NCBI RefSeq assembly: GCF_001618005.1
Contig: NZ_LQXA01000005.1
Location: forward strand, 1 to 64,000
Reading direction: 5' to 3'
Length of the DNA: 64,000 bases
From: Clavibacter tessellarius
Lineage (GTDB): Bacteria > Actinomycetota > Actinomycetes > Actinomycetales > Microbacteriaceae
The position numbers and the translations under genes are program-made. Shown here piece after piece: positions 48,916 through 57,724 of the stretch; position 1 is the first letter of the stretch; each line of letters opens with the position of its first letter. Below the pieces are notes generated by a model. The model ran no database searches. It saw only the letters and a program-made list of their open reading frames with translations, and was not told the DNA's origin.

Positions 48916-48921
48916 TAGAGT
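48916..48921 (+). promoter_or_regulatory. candidate -10 of the 6C RNA promoter
   Basis: TAGAGT ends six bases before the first stem base of the RNA at 48928. Confidence 0.45.
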
Positions 48922-48927
48922 CGTCTA

Positions 48928-49010
48928 CGAGCAGACGGCCCTTACCCCCCCCTGGGGCCGATGCTCGCAACCCGACGAGCGCGTCCGTCCATCCCCCCCC
49001 GGGCGGACCG
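48928..49010 (+). ncRNA. candidate 6C RNA
   Basis: Two hairpins with cytosine-run loops, the defining feature of the actinobacterial 6C RNA. Hairpin 1 pairs 48928-48933 with 48962-48967 and, inside, GGCCC at 48937-48941 with GGGCC at 48955-48959; its loop has eight C (48945-48952). Hairpin 2 pairs GTCCG at 48983-48987 with CGGAC at 49004-49008; its loop has eight C (48993-49000). A -10-like TAGAGT lies just upstream. The 6C RNA of mycobacteria acts on mRNAs through these loops. The 3' end is uncertain; further hairpins follow to 49110. Confidence 0.72.
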
Positions 49011-49021
49011 CTCCCGGACCA

Positions 49022-49110
49022 CGACGGCCTCCTCTCCCCCGAAGGAACCCGGGCCGTCGGAGAGAGGCCCGGCACCGTGCGGCGTTCCCGCGCCCCGTGC
49101 CGGGCCTCTC
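49022..49110. terminator. paired stem-loops between 6C RNA and GNAT gene
   Basis: An 8-base stem (49022-49029 with 49052-49059) is followed by a 14-base perfect stem (49062-49075 with 49097-49110). The second lies 14 bases beyond the stop codon of the minus-strand GNAT gene and could end either transcript. Confidence 0.6.
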
Positions 49111-49124
49111 GACCGTCCGCCGCC

Positions 49125-49631
49125 TCAGGCGCGGGGCGCGTCCTCGAGCGGGAGGTGCAGGATCGCGAGGTCGAGCGACCGCCCGAACTTGACGCCGATT
49201 CCGGGCAGGAGCCCCACCCGACGGAAGCCGAGCCGCTCGTGCAGCCGGATGGATCCCGCGTTGCCGGCCTCGATGTCCGCGAACATCGCGCGCTTCCCGG
49301 CCGCCTTCGCGTGCGCGATGAGCCCCTCCACGAGCGCCCGGCCGATGCCCTGCCCCTGGAAGCCCTCGCGCACGTAGACGGAGTCCTCTACGGAGAAGCG
49401 GTAGCCGGACTTCTCCCGCCACTGCCCGTAGGTGCCGTACCCCGCGACGCGCCCGTCGACGTCGGCGATGAGGATCGGGTCGCCCGCCGCCGTGGTCTCC
49501 TCGTACCAGCGCTCGCGCTCGGCGCGGTCCACGGGCTCGTCCATCCAGAGGGCCGTGCCGTGCAGGATGGCGTCGTTGCGGATGTCCAGCAGGTCGTCGA
49601 TGTCGCGGGGCTCGGCGGGGCGGATCAGCAT
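49125..49631 (-). CDS. GNAT acetyltransferase, phosphinothricin-acetyltransferase-like
   Basis: 168-residue acyl-CoA-dependent N-acetyltransferase. MLIRPAEPRDIDDLLDIRNDAILHGTALWMDEPVD opens as in the Pat/YwnH group. The acetyl-CoA loop is VREGFQGQGIGRALVEGLI near residue 98, followed by AGKRAMFADIEAGNAGSIRLHERLGF. Such enzymes often acetylate methionine sulfone/sulfoximine or similar amino acids, so true phosphinothricin activity is not implied. The ATG is six bases after TACCCT, indicating a leaderless mRNA. It diverges from the micro-ORF/UbiA unit across 56 bases. Confidence 0.85.
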   Translation of the reverse strand: MLIRPAEPRDIDDLLDIRNDAILHGTALWMDEPVDRAERERWYEETTAAGDPILIADVDGRVAGYGTYGQWREKSGYRFSVEDSVYVREGFQGQGIGRALVEGLIAHAKAAGKRAMFADIEAGNAGSIRLHERLGFRRVGLLPGIGVKFGRSLDLAILHLPLEDAPRA

Positions 49632-49637
49632 CCCACC

Positions 49638-49643
49638 AGGGTA
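49638..49643 (-). promoter_or_regulatory. candidate -10 of leaderless GNAT promoter
   Basis: Minus-strand TACCCT six bases before the ATG at 49631. Confidence 0.4.
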
Positions 49644-49675
49644 TCGGCGCGGTCGTCGCCGGCCCACGAGTGCGG

Positions 49676-49681
49676 CAGGAT
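49676..49681 (+). promoter_or_regulatory. candidate -10 of micro-ORF/ubiA promoter
   Basis: CAGGAT six bases before the micro-ORF ATG at 49688, in the 56-base divergent gap. Confidence 0.35.
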
Positions 49682-49687
49682 CGATGC

Positions 49688-49858
49688 ATGCACTGCACCA
49701 TCGCGCCCGTCCCCGGGGACGACGAGGACGCGACCCTCCTCCGGCCGGCCCCGCACGCCGTGCGGTCCTCCGCGCCCGAGGGCTCGGCGGCGATCCCCCG
49801 CTCCGGCGCCTCCGCCGGATCCGCGCGCTCGCGCTGCTCCGGGCTGACGCTCGCGTGA
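49688..49858 (+). CDS. 56-aa micro-ORF coupled to the UbiA gene
   Basis: Small frame beginning MHCTIAPVPGDDEDATLL and ending SRCSGLTLA; no family recognised. Its stop codon overlaps the GTG of the UbiA gene (GTGA), and the UbiA gene has no ribosome site of its own, so this ORF may serve to bring ribosomes to it. The ATG lies six bases from a CAGGAT hexamer, the arrangement seen for other genes here. Composition is Ala/Ser/Pro/Arg-rich and the peptide may have no function. It could equally be an untranslated leader. Confidence 0.35.
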   Translation: MHCTIAPVPGDDEDATLLRPAPHAVRSSAPEGSAAIPRSGASAGSARSRCSGLTLA

Positions 49859-50709
49859 GGCGCCCCCTGCGGTCGATCCGGCTCCTCGCGCTCTCCTCGC
49901 ATCCGGGTCCGACGGCCACCGTCACCGTGCTCGCGGCCGGCCTCGCCGCGGCCCTCGGGTTCGCGCCCGGGCGCGTCGCCGCCGTCGCGGTGGCCGTGCT
50001 CCTCGGGCAGCTGTCGATCGGGCTGTCCAACGACTGGATCGACGCGGGCCGCGACCGCCGTGTCGGCCGCACCGACAAGCCGGTCGCGCGCGGCGAGGTG
50101 ACCGTGGCCGAGGTGCGCGCCGCCGCGCTCGGCACGGCGGCCGCCTGCCTCGCGGTGTCCGCGCTGCTGGGGCCGGCCTTCCTCGTCGCGCACGTGGTGC
50201 TGGTCGGCGCGGGCTGGGCCTACAACGCGGGGCTCAAGCGCACGGCGGCGAGCGTCGTGCCGTTCGTCGTGGCCTTCGGGATCCTGCCGACCGTGGTGGC
50301 GCTCGGTGGCCCGGATCCGCTGCCCGCCGCCGCCTGGGCCGTCGCCACGGGCGCGGTGCTCGGCGTCTCCATCCACTTCACCAACGTGCTCCCCGACCTG
50401 GAGGACGACGCGCGGACGGGCGTGCGCGGCCTGCCGCACCGGCTGGGCCGCGTGCCGTCGGGCCTGGTCGCCTTCGGGGCGCTCGCCCTCGGCGCGGTGG
50501 TCGCGTCGGTCGGGCCCGTGCTCGCCGATCCCGCGCACGCCGTGACGCCGCTCGCCGTCGCGGGCCTGGTCGCGATGCTGGCGATCGCGGCGTGGGGCGC
50601 GGTGCTGGTCGTCACGCGACCACCGGGTCGGCTCCTGTTCCGGCTGATCATGGCGGCGTCGCTGCTGCTCGTGGCGCTCGTCGCGGCGAACGCCACGCAG
50701 CTCACCTGA
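49855..50709 (+). CDS. UbiA-family prenyltransferase
   Basis: 284-residue membrane protein with eight or nine helices. The two aspartate-rich motifs that bind the prenyl diphosphate are visible: NDWIDAGRDRRVGRTDKPVARGE near residue 60 and LPDLEDDARTGVRGLPHR near residue 180. It transfers a prenyl group to an aromatic acceptor or ring. It is not next to menaquinone genes; instead its 3' end overlaps by eight bases the end of the type III PKS-methyltransferase-monooxygenase operon on the other strand. A role in prenylating the PKS product is plausible. The GTG start is coupled to a micro-ORF. Confidence 0.87.
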   Translation: MRRPLRSIRLLALSSHPGPTATVTVLAAGLAAALGFAPGRVAAVAVAVLLGQLSIGLSNDWIDAGRDRRVGRTDKPVARGEVTVAEVRAAALGTAAACLAVSALLGPAFLVAHVVLVGAGWAYNAGLKRTAASVVPFVVAFGILPTVVALGGPDPLPAAAWAVATGAVLGVSIHFTNVLPDLEDDARTGVRGLPHRLGRVPSGLVAFGALALGAVVASVGPVLADPAHAVTPLAVAGLVAMLAIAAWGAVLVVTRPPGRLLFRLIMAASLLLVALVAANATQLT

Positions 50710-51892
50710 TCCGCGCGCCCGCGTCCCTGCCCATGGCGTAGACGGACGCGAGCCCGGCGGCGGCGGGCGACGCGAGGACCGCGCGGAGCCCGGCGTCGCG
50801 CACGACCCGCGTGAGGCCGCGGACCGGCCGGCCGAGCGCGGTGTTGATCTCCGACTGCACCGCGGCGCGTCGGGCGCTCGACATGCGGTCGCGCTCCCAG
50901 CGGGCGATGCGGTGCGCGTCCGGCACGCCGTCGCGGGAGCGGACGGCGTCGACCAGGATCGGCGCGAGGGCGTCCGCGTCGAGCCAGCCGAGGTTCATGC
51001 CCTGGCCGCCGATGGGGCTGATCTCGTGGGCCGCGTCGCCGATGAGCAGCGCGCGGCCGGCGGACATGCGACGCGCCAGACGCCGCCGTACGCCGAACCC
51101 GCTCACGGGATCGAGGTCCGCGGCGCGCACGACGTGGCCGGTGCGCGCGCGCACCGCCGCGGCGACGATCTCGGCCGGATCGCCGTCCCCCTCCCCGGCG
51201 CGCACGCCGACGACGAAGCGGCGCATGCCGCCGGGCAGCGGGAACGACTCGACGACGCCGTCCGGGTGCAGCGTGATCACGGCGTCGTCGCCGCCGTCCG
51301 TGGTGTCGGGGGCGTCGCCCATGAGGAAGCGGTCGGGCAGCGGGCGTTCGTCCACGCCGATGCCGAGGAGGTCGCGGACCCGGCCGCGCGTGCCGTCGGC
51401 GCCGATCACGAGGCGCGCCGTCGCCTCGACGAGCCGGCCGTCCGCGTCCTGGCCCGTCGCGCGGACGCCGCCGCCGGGCGCCTCGACCGGATCCGCGTCG
51501 AGCCCCGTGAGCGTCACGCCGCGTCGGAGCGCGTCCGGGGCGAGCGCGGCGAGGCGGCGGGCGAGGATCGCCTCGGTGCGCCACTGCGGCAACGCCGCCA
51601 CGTACGGGTGCGTGGCGGACGCGCCGGCGAAGGACACCCGGCCGATCGCGCGGCCGCGCGCCATCGCGATGCCGTTCCGCACGAGCACCGCCTCGGCGAC
51701 CATCTCGTCGGCCACGCCGAGGCGGTCGAACGCGTCGAGGGAGGGCGCGTGGATGCCGATGGCCCGGGACAGCCGCGCGGGCTCGGGCCGCGCCTCCCAG
51801 ACGCGCACGTCGAGGCCAGCCTGCGCCAGGAGCGCCGCGAGGTGGATCCCCACGGGCCCGCCGCCCACGACCAGCGCGTCGCGCGGGCTCAC
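50702..51892 (-). CDS. FAD-dependent monooxygenase
   Basis: 396-residue class A flavoprotein hydroxylase. The FAD site is VVGGGPVGIHLAALLAQAGLDVRVWEARPE at the N-terminus (GxGxxG), LVIGADGTRGRVRDLLG is the DG motif near residue 180, and RALLIGDAAHEISPIGGQGMNLG is the GD motif near residue 290. It probably hydroxylates an aromatic ring, likely the resorcinol made by the upstream type III PKS. The GTG overlaps the methyltransferase stop (GTGA). This gene ends the operon and overlaps the UbiA gene tail to tail. Confidence 0.88.
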   Translation of the reverse strand: MSPRDALVVGGGPVGIHLAALLAQAGLDVRVWEARPEPARLSRAIGIHAPSLDAFDRLGVADEMVAEAVLVRNGIAMARGRAIGRVSFAGASATHPYVAALPQWRTEAILARRLAALAPDALRRGVTLTGLDADPVEAPGGGVRATGQDADGRLVEATARLVIGADGTRGRVRDLLGIGVDERPLPDRFLMGDAPDTTDGGDDAVITLHPDGVVESFPLPGGMRRFVVGVRAGEGDGDPAEIVAAAVRARTGHVVRAADLDPVSGFGVRRRLARRMSAGRALLIGDAAHEISPIGGQGMNLGWLDADALAPILVDAVRSRDGVPDAHRIARWERDRMSSARRAAVQSEINTALGRPVRGLTRVVRDAGLRAVLASPAAAGLASVYAMGRDAGARIR

Positions 51893-52593
51893 CGCGTCGC
51901 GCCCCGCGCCGAGGGGTCGCGCACCAGGAGCAGCCGGCAGGGCACGGCCCCCTCGACGCGCCAGCCGTCCGGCACGCGCAGCGCGAGCTCCACGGGCGTC
52001 CAGCTGCGGCGGATCGAACGCAGCCCGTCGACGTGCACGAACGAGCCCCGCGCCACCAGCCGGGACAGCGGACCGTAGACCGCGTACGCGAGCCGGCTCC
52101 GCGCGATGTCGCCGTGCATCGCGCGCGGGGCGAGCGCCGCGGAGTCCGCGAGCAGCGCGTCGAGGGCGGCGTCGTCGAGATGGTGCAGCACGTGGTTGCT
52201 CGTCACCAGGTCGAAGCGGCGGCCCTCGCCGACGAGGTCGGCGCTCGACGCCCGGAGGAACGTCAGGTCGGGATCCGCCGGCAGGTCGCGCGTGAACTCG
52301 GCCGCGCGGGGATCGGGGTCGATGCCCGTCACGCGCAGCCGCAGCCCGTCCCGGCGCGCCCACCGGACGAGGGCGACGGGCACGTCCCCGCCGCCCGAGC
52401 CGATGTCGAGGAGCGTCGTCTCCCGCGCCGGGGACAGCAGCGGGCGGATCCGGGACCGGTACACCCCGCGCCACCCCGCCACGACGCGGTTGACGAGCGC
52501 GAAGCGGGCGTACGTGCGGTCGAGCGCCGCGGGGTCGCAGTCGGGGTCGTCCATCAGCTCGGTGAGGCCGACGTCGCGACGGGACAGGTCCAT
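51889..52593 (-). CDS. SAM-dependent methyltransferase
   Basis: 234-residue class I methyltransferase. Motif I is TTLLDIGSGGGDVPVALVRWA near residue 60, motif II region LRVTGIDPDPRAAEF, and FDLVTSNHVLHHLDD is the post-motif segment. ALAPRAMHGDIARSRLAYAVYGPLSRL resembles methyltransferases associated with type III PKS genes. Its ATG overlaps the PKS stop codon by one base (TGATG). O- or C-methylation of the polyketide product is the likely role; the acceptor is not known. Confidence 0.87.
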   Translation of the reverse strand: MDLSRRDVGLTELMDDPDCDPAALDRTYARFALVNRVVAGWRGVYRSRIRPLLSPARETTLLDIGSGGGDVPVALVRWARRDGLRLRVTGIDPDPRAAEFTRDLPADPDLTFLRASSADLVGEGRRFDLVTSNHVLHHLDDAALDALLADSAALAPRAMHGDIARSRLAYAVYGPLSRLVARGSFVHVDGLRSIRRSWTPVELALRVPDGWRVEGAVPCRLLLVRDPSARGATR

Positions 52594-53813
52594 CAGGCGA
52601 TGCGGCGGGTCATCAGCGACGTCTCGACCGTGAGCCCCGGTCCGAACGCCATGGCGCACACGCGACCGGCACCCGCGCCCGGGACGGCGACGGGTGCGGC
52701 CAGCTCGCTGCCGTCCACGCCCGGGACGTACGCGGGCGGGGTGCCGTGCAGGATCCGCCGGAGCACGAACAGCACGGTGGCGCTCGACATGTTGCCGACC
52801 TCCGCGAGCGTCGACCGCGACGCCTGGAGCTGGCGGGGCGCGAGCGCCAGCCGGTCCTCCACGCGGTCGAGGATGCTGCGCCCGCCCGGGTGGATCGCCC
52901 AGTCCTCGATGTCCGCGGGCGCGACGCCCCGGAGCGCGGGCACCTGCGCCCACAGCGGCTCGAGCGCGCCCGTGATGTGCTCGTCGATGATCTTCGGCAC
53001 GTAGCTGGAGAGCACCATGTCGAAGCCCTGGTCGCCGATGGTCCACGCCATGTCGTCCTCGCCGACGGGCGTGAGGACGGTCTCGAACGCGTCGAGGTCG
53101 AGCACGGTGGATCCGGCGGGTGCGGGCCGCGCGGTGACGACGGCGGCCGCGGCGCCGTCGCCGAACACGGAGGACGCGACGATCGTGTCGGCGTCGTCCG
53201 AGGAGTGCAGGTGCAGCGAGCACAGCTCGACGCACACGACGAGGACGACCGCGTCCGGGTCGGCGGCGCAGAACTGCGACGCCATCCGGAGCGCCGGGAA
53301 CGCGCCGTAGCAGCCCATGAACCCGAGGTGGAAGCGCTGGGTGGACGCGCCGAGGCCGAGGCCGCGGACGACGGCGTAGTCGGGTCCGGGCGCGTAGAAG
53401 CCGGTGCAGGAGACGGTGACGACGTGCGTCACGTCGGCGGCCTCGACCCCGGCCGCCTGCTCGAGGGCCTGCCGCGCGGCGCCGAGCAGCAGCGCGGGGG
53501 CCTCGCGGATGTACGTGTCGTTGCGGGCGCCGGTGCCGGGCGTGAGGATGCGGCCGGTCCCGCGGTCGTAGAACACGGGCTCCTCCGCGTGCGGCGCGGC
53601 CGGAGCATCGGCACCCGCCATGCCGGGCGCGGTGCCGAGCTCGTCGATGACCGTGTGGCGCGTGCGGATGCCGGACGCCCCGAACGCCGCCGAGACGAGC
53701 CGCGTCCCGAGGCGGCTGAGCTCGGGCTGGCTCCCGAACAGGTCGCGCACCCCCTCCTGCGCGAGGACGGTCGGCGGGACCTCCGTCGCGATGGAGCGGA
53801 TCGACGCGGTCAG
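52593..53813 (-). CDS. type III polyketide synthase
   Basis: Chalcone-synthase-like homodimeric enzyme that extends an acyl-CoA starter with malonyl-CoA. The 406 residues keep the catalytic triad: Cys136 (VVTVSCTGFYAPGPDY), His308 (WAIHPGGRSILDRVE) and Asn341 (VGNMSSATVLFVL). Sequence begins around SIRSIATEVPPTVLAQEGVRDLF as usual for actinobacterial alkylresorcinol-type enzymes. No ATG, GTG or TTG occurs near the conserved N-terminus; CTG at 53813 overlaps the preceding stop codon (CTGA) and is the best start. Downstream methyltransferase and monooxygenase genes give an srsABC-like order. Confidence 0.9.
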   Translation of the reverse strand: MTASIRSIATEVPPTVLAQEGVRDLFGSQPELSRLGTRLVSAAFGASGIRTRHTVIDELGTAPGMAGADAPAAPHAEEPVFYDRGTGRILTPGTGARNDTYIREAPALLLGAARQALEQAAGVEAADVTHVVTVSCTGFYAPGPDYAVVRGLGLGASTQRFHLGFMGCYGAFPALRMASQFCAADPDAVVLVVCVELCSLHLHSSDDADTIVASSVFGDGAAAAVVTARPAPAGSTVLDLDAFETVLTPVGEDDMAWTIGDQGFDMVLSSYVPKIIDEHITGALEPLWAQVPALRGVAPADIEDWAIHPGGRSILDRVEDRLALAPRQLQASRSTLAEVGNMSSATVLFVLRRILHGTPPAYVPGVDGSELAAPVAVPGAGAGRVCAMAFGPGLTVETSLMTRRIA

Positions 53814-54262
53814 CGTCGGCCGCCGGAGACGACGGAGGCGCCCACCGCGATGACGACGGCCACGGCGCCCGCGCCGATCGAGGCGGCGAGGGCGGGGTCC
53901 TTCCGGGTGAAGGCGCGCGTGCGGGCCGTCAGGTCGTCGGTCGTGCTGCGGACGCGCGCGACGACGTCGTCGCGGATGCCGCGCACGCGGCCGGACGCCT
54001 CGGCCTTCAGGTCCGACGCCCGGGCCGGCACGTCGAGCGCGGTCTCGAGCTCGCGGACGGTGCGGGCGAGCTCGTCGCGGCCGGAGCGGATGTCGCGCTT
54101 CAGCTCCTCGGGGCTGCGCTTGGGCGCGGGCGGGATGTCGGCCCCCTGCCCGTGCGGGGCCGACTCGGCGACGACCTTGTGCTTGCGCACCTCGCGGGCC
54201 ACGGTCGTCACGGCACCGAGCACGCTCACCTCGCCGGTCGGGGACTTCTTCTTCTTCGCCAT
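53810..54262 (-). CDS. DUF3618 domain membrane-tail protein
   Basis: 150 residues. It has a basic start (MAKKKKSPTGE), then a DUF3618 helix (PEELKRDIRSGRDELARTVRELETALD, residues 55-80) with coiled-coil character. A helical region (RVRGIRDDVVARVRSTTDDL) follows, and one C-terminal transmembrane helix near 130-147. The family function is unknown; it is often near cell-envelope genes. AGGAG lies eight bases before the ATG. Its stop overlaps the CTG start of the PKS gene, so it is the first gene of the PKS operon and may anchor the pathway at the membrane. Confidence 0.75.
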   Translation of the reverse strand: MAKKKKSPTGEVSVLGAVTTVAREVRKHKVVAESAPHGQGADIPPAPKRSPEELKRDIRSGRDELARTVRELETALDVPARASDLKAEASGRVRGIRDDVVARVRSTTDDLTARTRAFTRKDPALAASIGAGAVAVVIAVGASVVSGGRR

Positions 54263-54336
54263 GCGCGGGCTCCTGCCGTCGGGAAAGGACATCGGTGGGT
54301 CCATTGTGCTCCGCCGCGTGCACGGCGGAGCGCGAT

Positions 54337-54376
54337 GCGACGAGGGGCCGGCGCTCGTGCGTCGGCCCCTCGTCGC
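54337..54376 (-). terminator. stem-loop terminator after the osmoprotectant transporter operon
   Basis: 14-base perfect arms (54337-54350, 54363-54376) with a 12-base loop, about 32 bases past the substrate-binding protein stop codon. Confidence 0.75.
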
Positions 54377-54407
54377 GGGACGGGCCTCTCGGCCCGGTCG
54401 GCTCCTC

Positions 54408-55334
54408 CTAGAAGAGGGCCTTCTCCTTCAGCCAGTCGGAGGCGATGGCGGCGGGCTCCGCCTTCTCGTCCCCCTGGTTGCGGCGGTTCATCTTCGTGAG
54501 GTCCTCGGTGGTCAACGCGGCCGAGACCTTGTCGAGGATCGAGGTGATGTCGGGGTTCATCTTCGCGGTCTTCACGAGCGGCACGACGTTCTGCGCCTTG
54601 ATGAGGTTCTCGGGGTCCTTCAGCGTGACGAAGCCGTTGTCGAGGATCGACGGCGTGGTCGTGTAGATGTTCGCCATGTCGACCTGGCCGTCGAGGAGCG
54701 CCTTGACGGTGTTGGGGCCGCCCTGGTCCTCGATGGTGACGAGGCTGGCATCGGCGCCGTAGACGCTCGTGAGCCCGGGGATCCCGTACTCGCGCTCGCC
54801 CAGCACCGCGCCGCCGCCCACGCGGACCGTCTTGCCCTTGAGGTCGGACAGGCTCGTGACGCCGTTGGCCGCGGAGTACTCCTTGGTGACGTTGTAGGAG
54901 TCCTTGTCCTCGGCGGGCGACTCGTCGAGCACCTCGAAGCCGTCGGGGAGGGCGGCGCCGAGGGCGGAGTAGACGTCGTCGCTGGAGGCGGCCGTCGAAT
55001 CGGTGTCGTACGCCGCGAGCAGGTTGCCCGTGTACTCGGGGATGAGGTCGATGGACCCCTCCTCGAGCGCCTTGAGGTAGACCTCGCGCTCGCCGATCTG
55101 CAGGTTGCGCGTGACCTTCACGTCGTTGGCCTCGAGGGCCTGCGCGTAGACCTCCGCGAGGATGACGTTCTCGCCGAATGCGGCGGATCCCACGGAGATG
55201 GTGTCGCCGGGCGCCGCGGAGCCCTGGCCGCCCGAGGTGTCGAGGGGGTCGCCGGACGCGCAGCCGGCGAGGGCCATCGCGGTGCCCAGCGCGACGGTGC
55301 CGACGAGGAGCCGGCGGGTGATGCTGTGGGACAT
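54408..55334 (-). CDS. osmoprotectant ABC transporter substrate-binding lipoprotein
   Basis: 308-residue ProX/OpuCC-type binding protein for glycine betaine, choline or related compounds. A lipoprotein signal peptide ends in LAGC with Cys25 for lipidation. The OpuAC domain shows SVGSAAFGENVILAEVYAQALEA, IPEYTGNLLAAYD near residue 100, and VDMANIYTTTPSILDNG. It is the last gene of an ATPase-permease-permease-binding protein operon, 14 bases after the second permease. Which osmolyte is bound cannot be told. Confidence 0.9.
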   Translation of the reverse strand: MSHSITRRLLVGTVALGTAMALAGCASGDPLDTSGGQGSAAPGDTISVGSAAFGENVILAEVYAQALEANDVKVTRNLQIGEREVYLKALEEGSIDLIPEYTGNLLAAYDTDSTAASSDDVYSALGAALPDGFEVLDESPAEDKDSYNVTKEYSAANGVTSLSDLKGKTVRVGGGAVLGEREYGIPGLTSVYGADASLVTIEDQGGPNTVKALLDGQVDMANIYTTTPSILDNGFVTLKDPENLIKAQNVVPLVKTAKMNPDITSILDKVSAALTTEDLTKMNRRNQGDEKAEPAAIASDWLKEKALF

Positions 55335-55348
55335 GTGCTGTGTTCCTT

Positions 55349-56074
55349 TCAGGAGGTGGTGCTGACCGCGTGCCTCGACGAGGCGTGCGGTGAGTCGGGG
55401 GTGCGTCCCGCGGCGGCGACGACGCCGCGGGGGATGACGAGTCGCTGCACGACGGCGAACACGCCGTCGACGACGAGCGCGAGGGCCGTGACGAGGATCG
55501 ATGACGCCAGGAGGAGCGGGAAGTCCCGCGTGGTGAGGCCGGTGAAGATGTCGCGCCCGAGGCCGCCGAGGCCGAGGAAGGCGCCCAGGGTGACGGTGCT
55601 CACCACCTGCAGGGTCGCCGCGCGGAACCCGCTGATGATGAGCGGCAGGGCCAGGGGGATCTCGACCCGACCGAGGATCTGCCGTTCCGTCATCCCCACC
55701 GCGCGGGCGGCGTCGATGGCGGGCCGGTCGACGGCCTGGATCCCGGCGTACACGCCCGCGAGGAGCGGGGGGATGCCGAGGACGGAGAAGGTGAGGATCG
55801 GCCCGGTGAGCCCGATGCCGAACAGGAGGCCGAGGAGCACCAGCACGCCCAGCGTGGGCAGCGCGCGCAGCCCCCCGGAGAAGGCGACGGCGACGTTGCG
55901 TCCACGACCCGAGTGCCCGATGTAGAGCCCGGCGGGCACGGCCACGAGCGCCGCCAGGCCCATGGCGAGGCCGGTGTAGGAGAGGTGCTCGAGGAGGCGC
56001 GTGCCGTATCCGGTGCCCCCGCCCCACCTGGAGCCGTCGAGGAGGAGGCCGAACGCCTCGGCGAAGAGGTTCAC
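55349..56074 (-). CDS. osmoprotectant ABC transporter permease 2
   Basis: 241-residue inner-membrane subunit. The binding-protein-dependent transport domain has five or six helices, and the EAA-loop is AIDAARAVGMTERQILGRVEIPLALPLIISGFRAAT near residue 125. HSGRGRNVAVAFSGGLRALPTLGVLVLLGLLFGIG is typical for ProW/OpuC-type permeases. The GTG overlaps the end of permease 1 (GTGA). A Ser/His-rich C-terminal tail of about 20 residues follows the last helix. Confidence 0.9.
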   Translation of the reverse strand: MNLFAEAFGLLLDGSRWGGGTGYGTRLLEHLSYTGLAMGLAALVAVPAGLYIGHSGRGRNVAVAFSGGLRALPTLGVLVLLGLLFGIGLTGPILTFSVLGIPPLLAGVYAGIQAVDRPAIDAARAVGMTERQILGRVEIPLALPLIISGFRAATLQVVSTVTLGAFLGLGGLGRDIFTGLTTRDFPLLLASSILVTALALVVDGVFAVVQRLVIPRGVVAAAGRTPDSPHASSRHAVSTTS

Positions 56075-56765
56075 GAGGCGCTCGCATCCGTGACGAGGGC
56101 GGCGCGGCGGGCGGAGCGCGACCGCGCGCGGAGGGAGGGCGTGCTGGCCCACGGCATGAGGAGCCGACCGGCGATGACCAGCAGGAGGTCGAAGACGAGG
56201 GAGATGAGGAGGATGCCGACGATCCCGGTGAGGATCTCCGTGTAGAACTGCCGCCGGTACCCCGAGAGGATCATCGTCCCGAGGCTCTGGATGCCGGACA
56301 GCGACCCGACCGTCACCATGCTGACCGTGCTCACCGAGACGACCCGGAGGCCGGCGAGCAGGACGGGCCCGGCCAGGGGCAGCTCCACGCGCCAGAAGCG
56401 CCCCCATCCGGCGTAGCCCATCGCGGTGGCGGACTGCGTGACGTCCTCGGGGACGGACGCCAGGGCGTCCGCGGTGATCCGGATCATGAGCGCGACGGCG
56501 TACACGCTGAGGGCGACCACGACGTTGAGCGGGTCGATGATGGTCGTGCCGATGATCGCCGGGATGGACAGCAGCAGGGCGATGGACGGGATCGTGTACA
56601 GCGCGCCCCCGACCGCGAGCAGCGAGCCGCGCGCCCGTCGGTAGCGGTTCGCCAGCCAGCCGAGCGGCAGCGAGATCACGAGTCCCAGGATGATGGGCGT
56701 CGCCGACAGCGCCACGTGCGCGACGGCCAGGTCGAGCACCGTCTGGATGTTCGCGAGGACCCAGT

Positions 56766-56769
<4 letters not shown>
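56071..56769 (-). CDS. osmoprotectant ABC transporter permease 1
   Basis: 232-residue membrane subunit related to permease 2. The EAA-loop is VTQSATAMGYAGWGRFWRVELPLAGPVLLAGLRVVSVSTVS near residue 110. GGALYTIPSIALLLSIPAIIGTTIIDPLN marks the OpuC/YehY-like permease group. The GTG overlaps the ATPase stop codon. Together with permease 2 it forms the channel through which the osmolyte enters the cell. The basic C-terminus is probably cytoplasmic. Confidence 0.9.
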
Positions 56770-57695
<926 letters not shown>

Positions 57696-57709
57696 GGGTG
57701 GCTCATTCC

Positions 57710-57724
57710 TCGTAGGCACTACGA
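57710..57724. promoter_or_regulatory. candidate operator of the osmoprotectant transporter
   Basis: Palindrome TCGTAG-GCA-CTACGA lying 15-29 bases before the ATPase start codon. TTCGTA recurs at about 57799, in the other half of the intergenic region. Confidence 0.45.
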
